A DNA stretch of 64,000 nt, taken from Heterostelium album PN500. Its lineage: Eukaryota > Evosea > Eumycetozoa > Acytosteliales > Acytosteliaceae. The notes under the pieces were generated by a model. The model had not been told where the DNA came from, made no database searches, and saw nothing but the letters and a program-made list of their open reading frames with translations. Within the stretch, counting starts at the first letter, position 1. Each line of letters opens with the position of its first letter. The DNA lies in the NCBI RefSeq assembly GCF_000004825.1, contig NW_008805097.1, positions 62,001 through 126,000 of the forward strand. Direction: 5' to 3'. A program made the position numbers and the translations under genes. Shown piece by piece: positions 47,901 through 60,421 of the stretch.

Positions 47901-50148
47901 TGACGGGTGGAGTTGGAACTCCATTCTATTGTTGTCCAGAGATTCTCCAAAAGACAATTCGTCACTACGGTGTCAAAGTCGATATCTACTCGCTCGGTAT
48001 CATTCTCTTTGAGATGTGTCATCCCTTCCAGACTCAGATGGAGCGATCTAATATCCTGCGAGACTTGAGAAACGACATTAAATTCCCACCGGGTTTCGAG
48101 GCATTGAAACCCGACCATGCACAACTGATTCGTAGCCTGATTGCCAAGGATCCAAACGACCGTCCCACCACAAAGGAACTACTTGAATCAGACTTGATTC
48201 CCTCGAGAATCGAAGACGACATCCTCAAGGAAGCAATCAAAACCATCGCCAACCCAACGCTCTCACTGTTTAACTATCTCATGGAGAAGCTCTTTGGAAT
48301 GTCGACGGACGAACATATTGTATCGCGTTATCTCTATACTTCAAATGCAACACTCTCCAACACTCATTTGTTGGCGCGTGAAAAGACTGTGACTCGACTT
48401 TGCAATATCTTTAGGAATCACGGCGCCATTAGAATTGACACACCCATTCTCTTTCCGATCGATTCGACACTGCCCAACAAAGATCTGGTTGCCAAGTTCC
48501 TCGATGAAGGTGGCAACGTTGTATATATGCCATTTGACCTGACCATACCATGGGCACGGCATGTCGCTCTCCATGGGATAACACACACCAAACGTTATTC
48601 AATTGCCAAAGTATTTCGTCAGTCATCCTCTGGTTACAGTCCCAAAGAACTGTATGAGTGTGATTTCGACATTGTAGGTCCACCCAAAACAAGCTACGTT
48701 AGTGACGCGGAAATCCTCAGAACCACAGTCGATATCATGGAGGAATTCTCAAAGGAACTAGGAAGTAACTACATTATAAAGATCAACCATTACAGTGTGC
48801 TCGATGGTGTATTGGAGGTTTGTGGAGTCGACAAGAAAGATCATGGCAAAGTCTACATGTCCATCGCCACACTCCACTGGAAGAACTCTTGGCCACAGGT
48901 TGTCACCTCACTCAAAGAGATTGGGCTGACCAATCAGTGTATTCACAGTTTGTCAGTATATCTCAAGCAGAAAGGTGAGCTCATGACCTGTATTGCTCAG
49001 CTGGAGAAACTGCTGGCCAAGCGAAAGGATTCACTGGTTGGACTGACCGACCTGAAGAATCTGGCGCGTAACCTCCAAGCGATCAATATCATTCCAAAAT
49101 TCTATTTGGATCTGAGTTTGGTGCACAACTACCACTACTACTCGGGAATCGTATTCCAGGTGGTCAACGAACGAAGCAACTATCCCGACCAATATGGCCA
49201 CTACACTTCAAAGACCGAGATTATTATGGCCGGTGGAAGATACGACCGGCTGATCAACAGCTTCCTACCGCAGGCTACACACCAACAGATCTGCGGTGTC
49301 GGTGTAACCATTGCAATCGAAAAGATGGTCAACTCTCTGATGCAATACGATCAGCGACAAATCAAGACGAAAGGCGCCAAGACCAACTCTGACCTCGAGG
49401 TATTCGTTTGTTCGCTGGGCGCGCCAATGTTGACAGAGAAACTTCAGGTCTCCACTCAACTGTGGGCAATGAACATCAAAGCTGACTACTCACCGAATGA
49501 ATACTCCAATGTCGAGGATATCTTCAGCTATTGCAAAGAGAATGGAATTACATGGGTGATCGTACTGAAAGAGCGATCTTACTCTACCGGTATGGTCAAG
49601 ATCAGACACATTGAAACCAGATCGGAATCGGTCATCTCTAGAAAGGATCTCGTAGACTTTATCCTGAAAGCAAAGAAATATCGATTGATGGAACCGTCGG
49701 CACCTCTCGAAACACAAATGATCGCTATGGATACACAGTCTGACCTGTTGAACATTCAAGTCACAATTCAAGCCGGTGAAGAAAACAAAGGAAAATTAAA
49801 GAAAATAGAAGGATCTGTAAAAGATTGTGTAAAGTATGTGGTAGAAAAAAGCTTTAATTAATTAAATAAGTAAAGTTATCATAATATTAATTTATCTATT
49901 TGTTTAGTAAAATGTTTAAAGGATTCTATCAATCAAAAGGAACATCTATTAAAGTAGTTGCCATAGATCTATCAATATCAATTGTCAAGGAATTTATGGA
50001 TAGTGGCGAAGCAACTTCAAAGTTCACTCGAGTACACAAAGACAAACTTCTTCAACTAAAGAATCAAGTATCCAAATGGAAGTTGATACCGTTCTATGTG
50101 ATTTACTCTTATAAAGATGAAAAGCCATTACTCATAACAAATAGTTAA
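44230..50148 (+). CDS. gcn2: GCN2-type eIF2-alpha kinase
   Basis: Four exons (44230-44316, 44404-44500, 44580-49833, 49908-50148) give 1,892 residues. Domains in order: RWD (1-130; LQSIYRDDFVMLPPDG); Asp/Asn/His-rich linker; pseudokinase (about 300-660; HRDVQSKNIFVDD kept, but FTNYGG replaces DFG); Ser/Thr/Asn linker; active kinase (about 870-1290; IGKGGFGIVVKS, YAVKKIK, IIHRDLKPANIFID, KIGDFGLAT, GGVGTPFYCCPEIL) with the long acidic insert typical of GCN2; HisRS-like domain (about 1307-1730; FRQSSSGYSPKELYECDFDI); C-terminal domain. GCN2 senses uncharged tRNA and ribosome stalling and phosphorylates eIF2-alpha on starvation, which in dictyostelids affects the onset of development. The last exon is used because the frame of exon 3 stops at 49861 and a donor at 49834 joins in phase to KMFKGFYQSKGTSIKVVAID. 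Confidence 0.93.
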
Positions 50149-50653
50149 TCGTAATAAAAAATGTGCAATACTTGTAACTACTTTTTGTAAATTATAAAAC
50201 CCTAAAGCGCTAAAATCAATTTAATTTGTTTTGTTTAAAAAAGTATTATTTATTTATTTATTTTTATTATTAAAATAATAATAATAATAGATTTAAAACA
50301 TTGAATGCGTTTTTTGGATTTGTTTTTAAACTTTAGGGGAGAGCTTTAAAGGAAAATGAATGGAGCTAAATGTTGGAAGATAACTCCATATTGACGGTGG
50401 TATGTATGGACTGGACTTGGACTACTGTGAAATAATTGAGTTACTTTTGAATTGAGAGAGAGAGTCAAATGTTATTTTGTTGGAGGAAAGAGAATGAAAA
50501 ACTATACAATTATGTTGAATAGGTGGTTGGATTGGTTGGAAAAGTGGATATTTGTTGATGATCGGTTACTTTTTTTTTGTTTTGAAATGAAAATGATTGA
50601 TTGTTGATTGTTGATTTAAATATATATATAGATATTGATTTAATTTAATTAAT
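50149..50653. other. Intergenic gap between converging genes
   Basis: 3' flanks of GCN2 and RLP24. AATAAA-like signals and (TTTA)n/(AAT)n repeats lie near 50247-50290. The stretch 50330-50560 is richer in G than usual (GGAGAGCTTTAAAGG, TGGACTGGACTTGGAC) but has no ORF; this may be the long 3' untranslated region of RLP24 read in reverse. Confidence 0.45.
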
Positions 50654-51314
50654 TTAAGAACGAGTGGCTTGCATTGCTTCGAGTTTGGCTTTGTTTGCCT
50701 TGAGTCTGCTTTGCATCTTCTCGAGTGCGCTTGGCAATCTGATTGAATCGACGTGTTCGTCGATCTCCTTGAGCATTGCCATCTTTTCGGTTCTCTTGAC
50801 ACCCTTCATTCTCAATTTATAAAATCTTTCCTCTCTTGCTGATTTGATTCTCTGTACTACCTTCATAGCCTTAATAGTATTCATAACCAAATCTCTATCA
50901 TATTTAACTGGTCTATTACGTTTCTTTTCAAATTCAAAAGTTTTATCCTTTTATTTTTTTGTTTATAATAATAATAATATGTATTAATAAAATTGTTCTT
51001 TTTTTTTAAAATATATGTAATACTTACAACGACCATTTCCTTTCCATTAAGCTTTCTGAATGCTTTAGTCCATCTAGTCTTACGTGGATTACGCTTCAAC
51101 TTGAAGTTCTTGTGACATTTTGATCTACAGAAACGGAAAACCTAATTTATTTACAATAGAATATTATTAAATTATTAGTAACTGATAAAGTATGATAGCT
51201 ATTCATCGATATCGATCGATATTAATGACATACTTTAGCATCATTTCTAACAAACATGATACCATGACCAGGGTACACAGTACCTCCACAGAAAAAGCAC
51301 TTCTCTAATCTCAT
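50654..51314 (-). CDS. rlp24: RLP24 / RSL24D1 ribosome biogenesis protein
   Basis: Three exons (51314-51234, 51141-51028, 50947-50654) give 162 residues, about the length of human RSL24D1. The N-terminus has the L24e zinc finger: [20 protein letters not shown] then [20 protein letters not shown] (four Cys). [36 protein letters not shown] and a long basic helix follow, which distinguish RLP24 from ribosomal protein L24 itself. RLP24 holds the L24 site on pre-60S particles and recruits and activates the AAA-ATPase that later removes it. It acts in the nucleolus and cytoplasm. Start context is good and no upstream ATG competes. Confidence 0.93.
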
Positions 51315-52383
51315 TGTTGTTGATTTTGTTCTATTATAATATTATAACTCTCTTTTTATTTTCTCTATAATACTAACTAAATTAATATATTAAAATAATA
51401 ATATTATTTCTTTGTAAGACACCGAAAAAACAAAACAAAGATTAATCAAACGAAAGGCACGATTTTGAGAAAAATTGAAAAAATAAAAAAAAAATAAAAA
51501 AAAATTGTCAAATTTTTTTTTATTTATTTATAAAATTACATTTTTTCTAAATAACAAATCAAAAACGAACGAGGAAAATGAAAAAAATCAATAATATATC
51601 TATTATTATCACAAAAGAAAATGAAAATATTGTAATATTGCCAATTATTGATAACTTTATCTATCTCTGAATAAAAAAAAGTAGATTTCGTTTTGCTTTG
51701 AATTAAAAAAATTTTACTCATAAACAGTTAAAGATCGAGATTATTTCACATTGATGTTTCATATGGAGAACAATAAGTGTGATTACAAAAAAATAAACAG
51801 TATCTTGTAAATATTTGTCATAAGATTAGCAAAACAAAAAAAAAGAGAAATCTACCAAATCGTTGTTGTTTGACCTCAAAATAAAAACAATGATGGGAAA
51901 TAATATCTTTAAAAAAAATAAATAATTGAAATATCAAAATTAACTGTTTATTGAATTTTACAAATACTGATATTGGGAAAAATCAACCAGTAGATATTTA
52001 TTTTTTTAATACCAATTTTCTAAAAGATATTGTCGAAAAAAAAGTTTATAAATTTTTGAATTTTTAATATTTTTTAGAAATTTCTACCTTATTTTTTTTG
52101 TGTGTGATCCCGATTTCCTTGCTTCCCAATTTTTTTTTTTGTTTTACACAGTTAATTTAAACACAACACACATCACCGCCTTCTTTTTCTATTTCTATCT
52201 ATTTATTTTATCATTTCCTCATTTCGAATCGAATCAAATCAATCAATTATTTATTTATTTTATTTATTATTATCATTATTATTTGTATAGTTTAGTTTTG
52301 TTAAGTTTAGTTTAGTTAAGTTTAGTTTAGTTAAGTTTAGTGAGAAAGAAAAAAAACAAAAGTAGTAGTCAGAGAAAGAAAAT
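51315..52383. other. Intergenic region
   Basis: Divergent promoter region, strongly A/T, with A runs near 51470-51520 and 51840. No gene is supported. The last 100 bases hold a tandem repeat (own entry). Confidence 0.5.
52286..52341. repeat. Tandem repeat of TTAAGTTTAGTTTAG in a leader
   Basis: Three to four imperfect copies of TTAAGTTTAGTTTAG lie 45-100 bases upstream of the secreted-protein start at 52384, so probably in its promoter or 5' untranslated leader. Confidence 0.8.
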
Positions 52384-53112
52384 ATGTTATCAACTAGTAC
52401 ATCGAAATTATTATATAGATCAACACTTTTGTTGATATTCATTGGATTCATTTGTAGTTGCTATGGATCTTTTGATCTAATGAAATATATGAATCATCTG
52501 GAGCAGCGTGGCGAAGAGTTGGATCTCAATATAGATATAGATACATTGGTACACGAACTCGGTGACAATCCACTGCTGGATCTATACAACTTTATTCCAT
52601 TTCATCAGGCACACCAGTGCAGTGGCAGTCCTGTAGGTGTCGGATTCGGTACGATGCCATTGCAATGCTCAACCAACATCACCGGTACATTTTTCGTGAT
52701 GCCACTGTTTGGCACCAGCAGCTTCAACTTGACATCGAATCTCTACGAGTATTGCAACGACGAAATCTACACATCGACCTTTGATCTCACCAGCGGTAGC
52801 ACCGAGTGCCAGTACAACCTCGCTAGCAACAGCTCCTACTTGGTGTACAAGCAAGACTGGCCAGTCAAGATCCCACCCAACTCAGTTCTCTACCAATCGA
52901 TGTTTGCACTGTGTTCGTCGGTGTCGTCCTACTGGTTCGCCACCAACAACACAGCCGTCATCAACCCAGACGGTTCAGTCTCAACCTTCTATTGCAACGC
53001 ACAGAACCATCCATATGAGATCAATTGCAACCCTCACAACGGTTGTCGTACTAACGCTCTTTATTCACAATGCGAACTTTTATCACCTTATCAAGTAACT
53101 TGCACAAATTAA
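52384..53112 (+). CDS. Secreted Cys-containing protein of unknown function
   Basis: Single exon, 242 residues. A signal peptide is clear: a basic start (KLLYR), then STLLLIFIGFICSCYG. The mature protein begins with an acidic helical part (LEQRGEELDLNIDIDTLVHE) and continues as a Cys-rich domain (about 12 Cys) with several Asn glycosylation sites (STNITG, NLTSN, ASNSSY, TNNTAV). Phrases such as HQCSGSPVGVGFGTMPLQCS and HPYEINCNPHNGCRTNALYS recur in no family I know. It is probably a dictyostelid-specific extracellular protein. Third codon positions are rich in C and G in the core, unlike the flanks, which suggests strong expression. Confidence 0.75.
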   Translation: MLSTSTSKLLYRSTLLLIFIGFICSCYGSFDLMKYMNHLEQRGEELDLNIDIDTLVHELGDNPLLDLYNFIPFHQAHQCSGSPVGVGFGTMPLQCSTNITGTFFVMPLFGTSSFNLTSNLYEYCNDEIYTSTFDLTSGSTECQYNLASNSSYLVYKQDWPVKIPPNSVLYQSMFALCSSVSSYWFATNNTAVINPDGSVSTFYCNAQNHPYEINCNPHNGCRTNALYSQCELLSPYQVTCTN

Positions 53113-53625
53113 TATATTAAAAAAATATTAAAACAACAACAAAACAACAAACAACATATAATTATTTTTTTTTTCTTTTCCTACCTATCTTTTTATATTA
53201 TATTATTATCGATAATAACATATAACAATATAAAACACTTAGTATTAAAATAAAATAGATAAATTCAAAAATTGTAATAAAAAAATAAACAATAAACCCA
53301 AAAGTTATAACTAAATTATTATTATTGTTAATAATAATAGTACAACAATGAGATGTAAATTTGTTTTGTTTTTTAATTTTTTTCCAAATGTGGTAAAATT
53401 CGAATTATCTATTTATTTACTTAAAAGAGAATTTACAATACCCCCACATCTTTTTGAATGTTTTTTTTTTGTTTTCCGAATCTACTTTTAAAATTGATAA
53501 AGATTTACCATTAATATTTTACATTAATGTAATTTAAAATAAAGAAAAAAATCTAACTAATAAATGTTTAATTAATAAAATTCAATTTATTATTTCTTAT
53601 TATTATTTTTAAAAAAAAATAAAGA
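53113..53625. other. Intergenic region
   Basis: AT-rich spacer between two plus-strand genes. No gene or structured element is supported. Confidence 0.5.
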
Positions 53626-55211
53626 ATGTTTGGAGTATCAAATTCAATGTTAAAAAACAAAAAGAATGCAGAGTATCTGTCGATGAGAGAAAAGATCAAC
53701 GGAAATGATTTGGATGATCAAATCATTGGAATGAAATTCTTTAGAGATTTCATATCAAATGGTAAGAATTAAATTAATTATAATTAATTTAAAAATTATT
53801 ATTTTATTAATTCAAAATCCAAATAAATATTATTTTAGAGCCAGAAATAACAATTCATCCAAGTTTATACTCTAGAATTCATTCATTATTTAAAGAATCT
53901 GAAAATATTATTTTAAAGGTACCATTATTATTTTATTCACAAAATTTCATATTATTAACTATTTATTATTTATTATAGACAGAAGCATCATTTATTTTTG
54001 CAAATTGTTTCGATGGATCTGCACATGAAGAGTCAATAAAGTTGTTGAAAAATGAAAATATAATTAGAAGTTTGGTTTGTACTATCTTTAGATATCCAAA
54101 TGAATACGATCTAATTCATGGATGTGTATGGTCGTTGAATAACTACGCCGTGAAATCCGCAGAGAATAGAGATGTCGTCATTCACTCGCATGTCGTGCCG
54201 TCGTTGATGCAGCTGCTATCGGATCTTGATCTACCGACAGAGCTACTCAGTAATATTCTCTGGTTGATTCACAACCTGTCGAGAGGTCATCCCAAACCCA
54301 ACAGAGATTTCATTGTACCGTTGATTCCGACGCTGGCGGCACTCTACCAACACGAAGATCTCGAGATTGTTGAACATGCCCTCTGGATTGCTTTCTACGT
54401 GACGGAAGACAGCAACTCAAAGCTTATCAATCAGTGGTTCTTGAGTGACAAGAAAATGCCAGTTGTAAGTGGTATCACGGTTTCCGAGGAAGTCATCACT
54501 ATCAACCATAGCATTGCTCTTATCAATCTACTCGATCGTCTCTCACAGAGTGAAGTGGTTGGTTTGAAGCCCGCTGTCATGTTAGCTGGAAACCTCTTGC
54601 ACATAGACGAACAAGAGAATTCGCACCACACCTTCTATCGCAACATTGTTGCACCGCTCCTAAACGTCTTGCAGCGAACACAAGATTTTGTTTGTCCGGA
54701 AGTTTCCAACCAGTCACTCTGGGCACTGGAGCAAATCATTGCCAAGTCACCGTATCAAATTCAAAAGATTCTCGCTCTCGACGATAGTGTCACGCTTCTC
54801 GAGAAACTGATGAATCACAACGATGCATCGGTTAGACATGAATCCACCTATTGTTTACTCAGCATGATCTGCAACGGTACGATTGAACAATCCAACAAGA
54901 TTCTGAAACACACAAACATTCGTATTCGATTCGGTCAATATTTCTCGAATCTCAATCCCGAGCACAAGGCCAACTACACTGTGATCTCGATGTTCTTGGT
55001 TGCCTTCAAGCGACTTCAGGTGTGTTGCGATACCAAAGATGTCTTTTGTGACGACTTAATCAAGCATCTCGTGCCATACATATCGGATTCTCCAACTAGC
55101 ACAATACCCAAGGAATTCCAAAGAGATTGCAAACAAATCTTTGAATACTACAGAAAGATGCAACCTGCAATCTCAAGTATCAAACCAAGATTAATCAAAG
55201 TCAGAATCTAA
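53626..55211 (+). CDS. Armadillo-repeat protein, importin-alpha/TMCO6-like
   Basis: Three exons (53626-53761, 53839-53918, 53979-55211) give 482 residues. The body is a run of armadillo repeats as in importin-alpha: IHGCVWSLNNYAVKSAENRD, LLSNILWLIHNLSRGHPKPN, IVEHALWIAFYVTEDSNSK, LKPAVMLAGNLLHIDEQE, EVSNQSLWALEQIIAKSP, VRHESTYCLLSMICNGTIEQ. The Trp-Asn pairs that bind nuclear localisation signals are only partly kept. The N-terminus is short (MFGVSNSMLKNKKNAEYLSM) with only a trace of the basic importin-beta-binding region. It is therefore probably a diverged relative such as TMCO6 rather than the standard NLS receptor. Cargo and partners are unknown. Confidence 0.8.
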
Positions 55212-55394
55212 TCTAATCGATTCGATTCTCTCTCTTTATTATATTGCTACTAATCAACAAAAGTCATGTTAAAATTTTTATTACAATTAGCTATATAAAT
55301 ATATAAATAGATATTTAAATTATTATTAATCATTATTATTGTTTACTATACATGTATTATTATTATTAATTAATTAAAAAATCTGGGAATATTA

Positions 55395-57444
55395 TTATTT
55401 TCTTTTGGATGATGCTTTCTCTGATTGTAAAATATTCTTTGCTTCCAATTCTTGTTTCGATGGTCTCTTCTTTAGGAATTTTCCAAGAATTCCACCAACT
55501 TGTTTCTTTTCATCTTTTGACATTGATTGTACATGGCTGTCTTTGGAGTGATGATTTGATTGTGTTGATGATTTGCCTGGTGAGTGTTGTTGTTGTTGTT
55601 GTTGTTGATGATGCTGTTGGTTGTTTTGTTGTTTTTCATCAATTGTTTGAATGCTAACATTTGCTGGTTTGGACCAAGTTGTAATGTTTGAAATCTTCTC
55701 ATGATAGTATCTCTTTCCGTCGGCTGTGATGTGTTCAAACCATTGTTCATTGATAGGTGTTGGAATGGGTGGTGGTATTGCTGCTGAAGATACTGATAAT
55801 GATACTGATATTGGTGCTTGTGTTTGTTGTGGTTGATTCTGTGGTATTGGTAATAAAGGTGCGCTGGTATAAGTTGGTAATGGGAATGGAGTCATTGCAT
55901 CATCTGGATTCCATGTGGTGATATTGGTGAGTTGGTGATGATAGTATTTCTTTCCCTCGGTTGTAGTGTATTCCTTCCAACCTGGTTTCAATTGTTGAGG
56001 TTTCAAAGGTGAAACATTTGTAGGTGGAGGTGGAAGATTCAGAACATCTGGACTGAGAGCTTGCTGTAGTGAAGCACGATGTGAACCTGTTGTAAATCCA
56101 TTGCTTGTTTGTTTCTTTGGTATTTGACTCTGTATAAAAGTTGGATTCTGTTGTTGTTGTGGTGGTGGAAAATCTAATTTGACACTATTTCTATTTGGAA
56201 TGGATGGTGGTGGTTTCGATTGAGTAAAAGTTGTTGGAGGTGGAGGTAAATCCAATGAGTTTCTGTTGTTTGGTAGTCTTGGCGGAATCGATGGTTTGCT
56301 TAATGGAGCATTGTTTGGAAGTGGTGGAAGTTGACCTGGCGAGGGCGGTGGTGGAAGTTGTGTTGGTGTAAAAGGTGGAAGTGGAGGGAATGAAGAGATA
56401 GCAGCAGCAGCAGCTGGAGGTGGTGGAAACTGTCCTGGCGAAGGTGGAGGTGGAAGTGGTAAACTTGAAAAATCTAAACTCATTCGCTTAGGTAGATCTC
56501 CGGTGGAATGAGAGATTTGGTTGTTTGTCTTTCTCAAATGCATTGGTGAGAACGATAGTGGTGGTTGTTGATTTGATACATTGTTGGTTTGTTCTTTGGG
56601 TGCAGCAGCAACTTTTCTCAGTCCACTGAGGAAATTGATTTCCGCGGTGTTAGAAGGAGCGGATGCTGCCGCTTCATCTGTAGAGCTGTTGGTCTGTGTT
56701 GTTTTCTTGAGCCTGAACAACATCTCTGGATTTGAAACACTGACTGGACGATCCTTTGTCAACATTCCAGGACCTCTGGATTTCAATGCGATAGCTGATG
56801 GATCAAACTTTGGAATCATCATTCCCATTCCATTATTAACCAGTTTTGGTTGTTGAGGAGTTGCTGTCTGATCACCATTCTCACCATTCTCGCCATTCTC
56901 ACCATTTTCATCATTGGAAATTGGAGTTGTTTCAATTACTTCTTTTGTTTGAACTTTTACTCCTCTTGTTGGTCTCTTTCTACCTCCAATACCTTTTGCT
57001 CTTGTAATCTAATTAATAATCAAAAAGAAAATAAGAAATTATTATTATTAAAAAATAAATTGATATCAAATTTAAATGATAATTTACAATTTGTGGTTTT
57101 GGTGCTGAAGGTGGTGGAATATCTCTCATCCATCTGGTTTGTTCCAAAAGAATCTTATATAGTTTTCTTGCTCTGTATCCTCTGTAATATTTCTGAATGA
57201 TAATGATTGATTTGGATCTTGACTTTGCGTATCTTCTTCCTAGAAATCCACGCCATACTTTTTGAATCACTATCGCAGCTTCTTCTTCATCTTCGCCATC
57301 CGATAACATATCATGAGTGAGAGGTGGAGTCAATGGAATCAATTCACTGGATATTGAATTCCAAACAGTTGGTATTGGAGGTGCATCCGAATTGTTCCAA
57401 ACGGGTGGAGGTGGTAAAGGAATATCCCATTGTAAATCAGCCAT
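55395..57444 (-). CDS. IQ-motif, WW-domain and proline-rich scaffold protein
   Basis: Two exons (57444-57088, 57008-55395) give 656 residues. Near residues 55-105 are two IQ motifs (AAIVIQKVWRGFLGRRYAK, IIIIQKYYRGYRARKLYK), which bind calmodulin or myosin-type light chains. A long Pro-rich stretch (PPPPSPGQFPPPPA, LPPPPSPGQLPPLP) suits SH3, EVH1 or profilin binding. Two WW domains follow (WKEYTTTEGKKYYHHQLTNI, WFEHITADGKRYYHEKISNI, each ending TTW), which bind proline motifs or, in FBP11-type proteins, formins and splicing factors. The basic tail GGILGKFLKKRPSKQELEAK ends SSKRK. The mix suggests a cytoskeletal adaptor; the function is inferred. I know of no named orthologue with this combination. 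Confidence 0.85.
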
Positions 57445-60421
57445 TTATTATTAAGTTATTACAGATAATTAATTATTAAAAAACTATTAAAAAATAACAA
57501 TTTTTTTTAAAACAATATGAATAGACAGACAATAAAAAAAAAATAATATATTTTGAAAAATGAAATTTGAAAAGTGTATCAATTTAATAATAAACCAAAC
57601 TAATAATAAAAAAGTGATAGAAGAATATTGAAAAAAAACTAGTTATATTAAGTTATAACTTTGAATTGGCTATAATTGTTGTAGTTGAGATTTGTTTGAT
57701 TGATTGTTTGTACTTTTTACTAAATAGATTTGATTTTGATTTAATAAATTAATGATATAGACAAATATAACAAAAAGGTAGATAGATTTGTTTCAAATTT
57801 TTAACTCGATGTGATAAGATGAATATTGGGTACTTTGAGAATGAATGCACATTAAAATCATCAAAACTAAATCGGATTTTTTTTTTTTGATAATTAATTT
57901 TTTAAAATTGTTTCTCGCGATCTGAGATCCCTACCAAGATGAGCTTTCAATCATAAAATTTTGAAAAAAAAAGTTTTGAGACCTTTTTTGTCAAATACTG
58001 TTTTTTTGTTGTTGTTTTTGTTAGATATGTTGTCTTGTCTATGATTGCGCAAAATAGATAGTTTGATGACTTTTTAATAAAATAAAATAAAAATCTAATT
58101 AATTAAAAAAAAAAAACAATTTAATTTAAATTTCAAACAAGACAACACAGAATAAAAAGTTAAAGGAATAAATAATTATTTTTAAAGCTTAATATTAAAA
58201 AAGGATAAATAAATAATAAAAAGTAGGTGGGATAAAATGATTGATTGATTAATTGAAAAAAAATAAATATGTACACTAAATTAAACTTTTAAATTAAAAA
58301 CATTAGGAAAAAAAGTTGTTATCTAGATGTGAATTTTAATTGGGTTTGTTTAGTAGTTGATTTGAATTTATATTTGATTGATTGATTGATTAATTATTAT
58401 TTGCTTATTTGCTTTGCACTATTGTTGCTTTTCTTATTGACAAAAAAAAACCATAGATGAAATGAAATGCCATGCAATTATATTATCAGCTACGCTACTA
58501 CTACCAACAAACAAAGAAAAAAAAACATCATTATTGTTGTTAAGCTCAACAACAATCAAACAAAAAAAAAAGAAAAGGAAATAAATGTAAGAAAATGGGG
58601 GATTCTTTTTTGTGGGTGTTTCTTTAACATTTGGACAAAGCAGATTAAATCAACACCTAAATTAACACATATGTGATAATAGCAGCCACATATTTTATCT
58701 TTTTATGTGTTTTCAATTCTTTTATTTTATTTTTATTATTTTGGAAAATCCAATTAATCAATCCACTCAACAAATACCACAAAAAAAAAAAAAAGAGTGT
58801 TTGTAACCAAAATTAAAACAATATATATCTCATTGTTGGAACACAAATAAATAACACACACCAAAAAAAAAATAAACACTATTTTGTTTTTTTTGATTGT
58901 GGGTAACATGATTTGATATTATTTTTGAATAAAAAATTAATTATGCTTATTTATTGCCAATTACAATAGTCACACACAAAATTGGAAACAGTAATCAGTA
59001 TCTCCAACTCAACCCAAAAAGAAAATTGATCATTCGTTACTTCTGCGTAGTAGTGTGTGTTGTGTTTATTGGTTAATATGACAAATTCCCCTTCAACAAT
59101 TCAAGTTCATCTCATCTTTTGTGTTGGTTTGTTTGTTATAACCCACGTAAGAGTAAATGAGTGAAATGGATGATCATCTTTAGTGAGATCGATCAAACAA
59201 ATGAGCACATCTACAGACACACACAAACACACATTATTTAATTACTCTATAATAACCACCACTATTAACATATACTATGTTAGTCTTGTCTATATATATT
59301 TAATGTCCATACTTAATGGAATTTTTACACAAATTAGAAATTTCAATATATATATATAATATTATTAATTGATTGTTTTCTATTTTAGGTAAATCAATAG
59401 ACAAGCGAATGTTTTTTATTGTTTTGGATAAAATCAATATGGATTGTGGAGCAATGATATCTTCATTTCTATAACGAATGATAAAATTTTATTATGAGTA
59501 TAAAGCCAACATTTTTAAAATATCAATTTATCGAATGTCAATGAAAAATAACAAATTCTAAAAATAGGCAATGTCATTGTTTACCATTTATCTTACAATG
59601 GCATTAAATTGATTGCAAAAATAGAACAAACACGTATACACATTATATCTATATATAATTATGTCATTCTTTAGTTGTCAACCACAATTTAAAAATATAT
59701 GATGGCAATGAATATATTCCAATTAAATAAAATAGAATCCACGAATTGAATTGTATATTAAAATCCAAAATAAAAATTCGTACATCTATTGTATTCGCCA
59801 CTAACATTGTCAGTATATGATTCTAAGAAGAAAAACAATAAAACTATTTTAGCTATTAATAGGATTAATTTCACTTTAATTAATAACTGTTATTTTTCAT
59901 GGATTCTATAAACAATTATAGTTTTAGATACCACTAAACAAAGTATCCAAAACTATCTGGAGTAAAAAATATTTTTATGATGAAAGAAAATAAAACAAAA
60001 AAGAAATAAAAAAATATATTTTATTTTATTTTATTTTTCAAAAAGTAAAGTTGAGGTGACTTTCTCTCGACCAATTGATTTTACAATGCCACAATTATTT
60101 TTGGTATTAAAATCTCATTTTTTTCTTTAAAGAAAATCAACTGACGACATGTAATTTAATTAAATATTGAAAAAATTATGTTTTTTTTTTTTTTTTTCGA
60201 ATTTCTTTTTCTTTTATTAATTTTAATAAGTTGATTGTTTATTCAAAAAAAAAAAAAAACAAAAAAACACAAAATCATATTATTAGGAATTTGTGAAGAA
60301 TAATTAAAAAACATTAATATTATAACAATCACGTTTATTTAACAAACATTTTTAAAAGCCAAATAGCAGAGAAATCTTTGAGAATCGCATTATAAAAACA
60401 ACATAGGTTGATTTTTGAAAG
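57445..60421. other. 3-kb AT desert between divergent genes
   Basis: The longest gene-free stretch in the window. It is very AT-rich with many A/T runs and TAAT/AATT words. Two parts are of more normal composition: about 58470-58680 and about 58975-59230 (containing CTTCTGCGTAGTAGTGTGTG and CCACGTAAGAG), without an ORF of useful length. It must hold the promoters of the IQ/WW gene and of the NFX1-like gene. An RNA gene, a regulatory block or a replication origin could be here, but I cannot show one. Confidence 0.45.

Noticed and set aside
57900-57960. Possible tRNA-like stretch (CTCGCGATCTGAGATCCC)
   Set aside because: No cloverleaf with a TTC-arm and acceptor stem can be drawn. I found no tRNA anywhere in the window.
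58467-58676. 69-codon plus-strand ORF in the 3-kb spacer
   Set aside because: Lys/Ile/Asn composition typical of AT spacer, poor start context, no splice partners.
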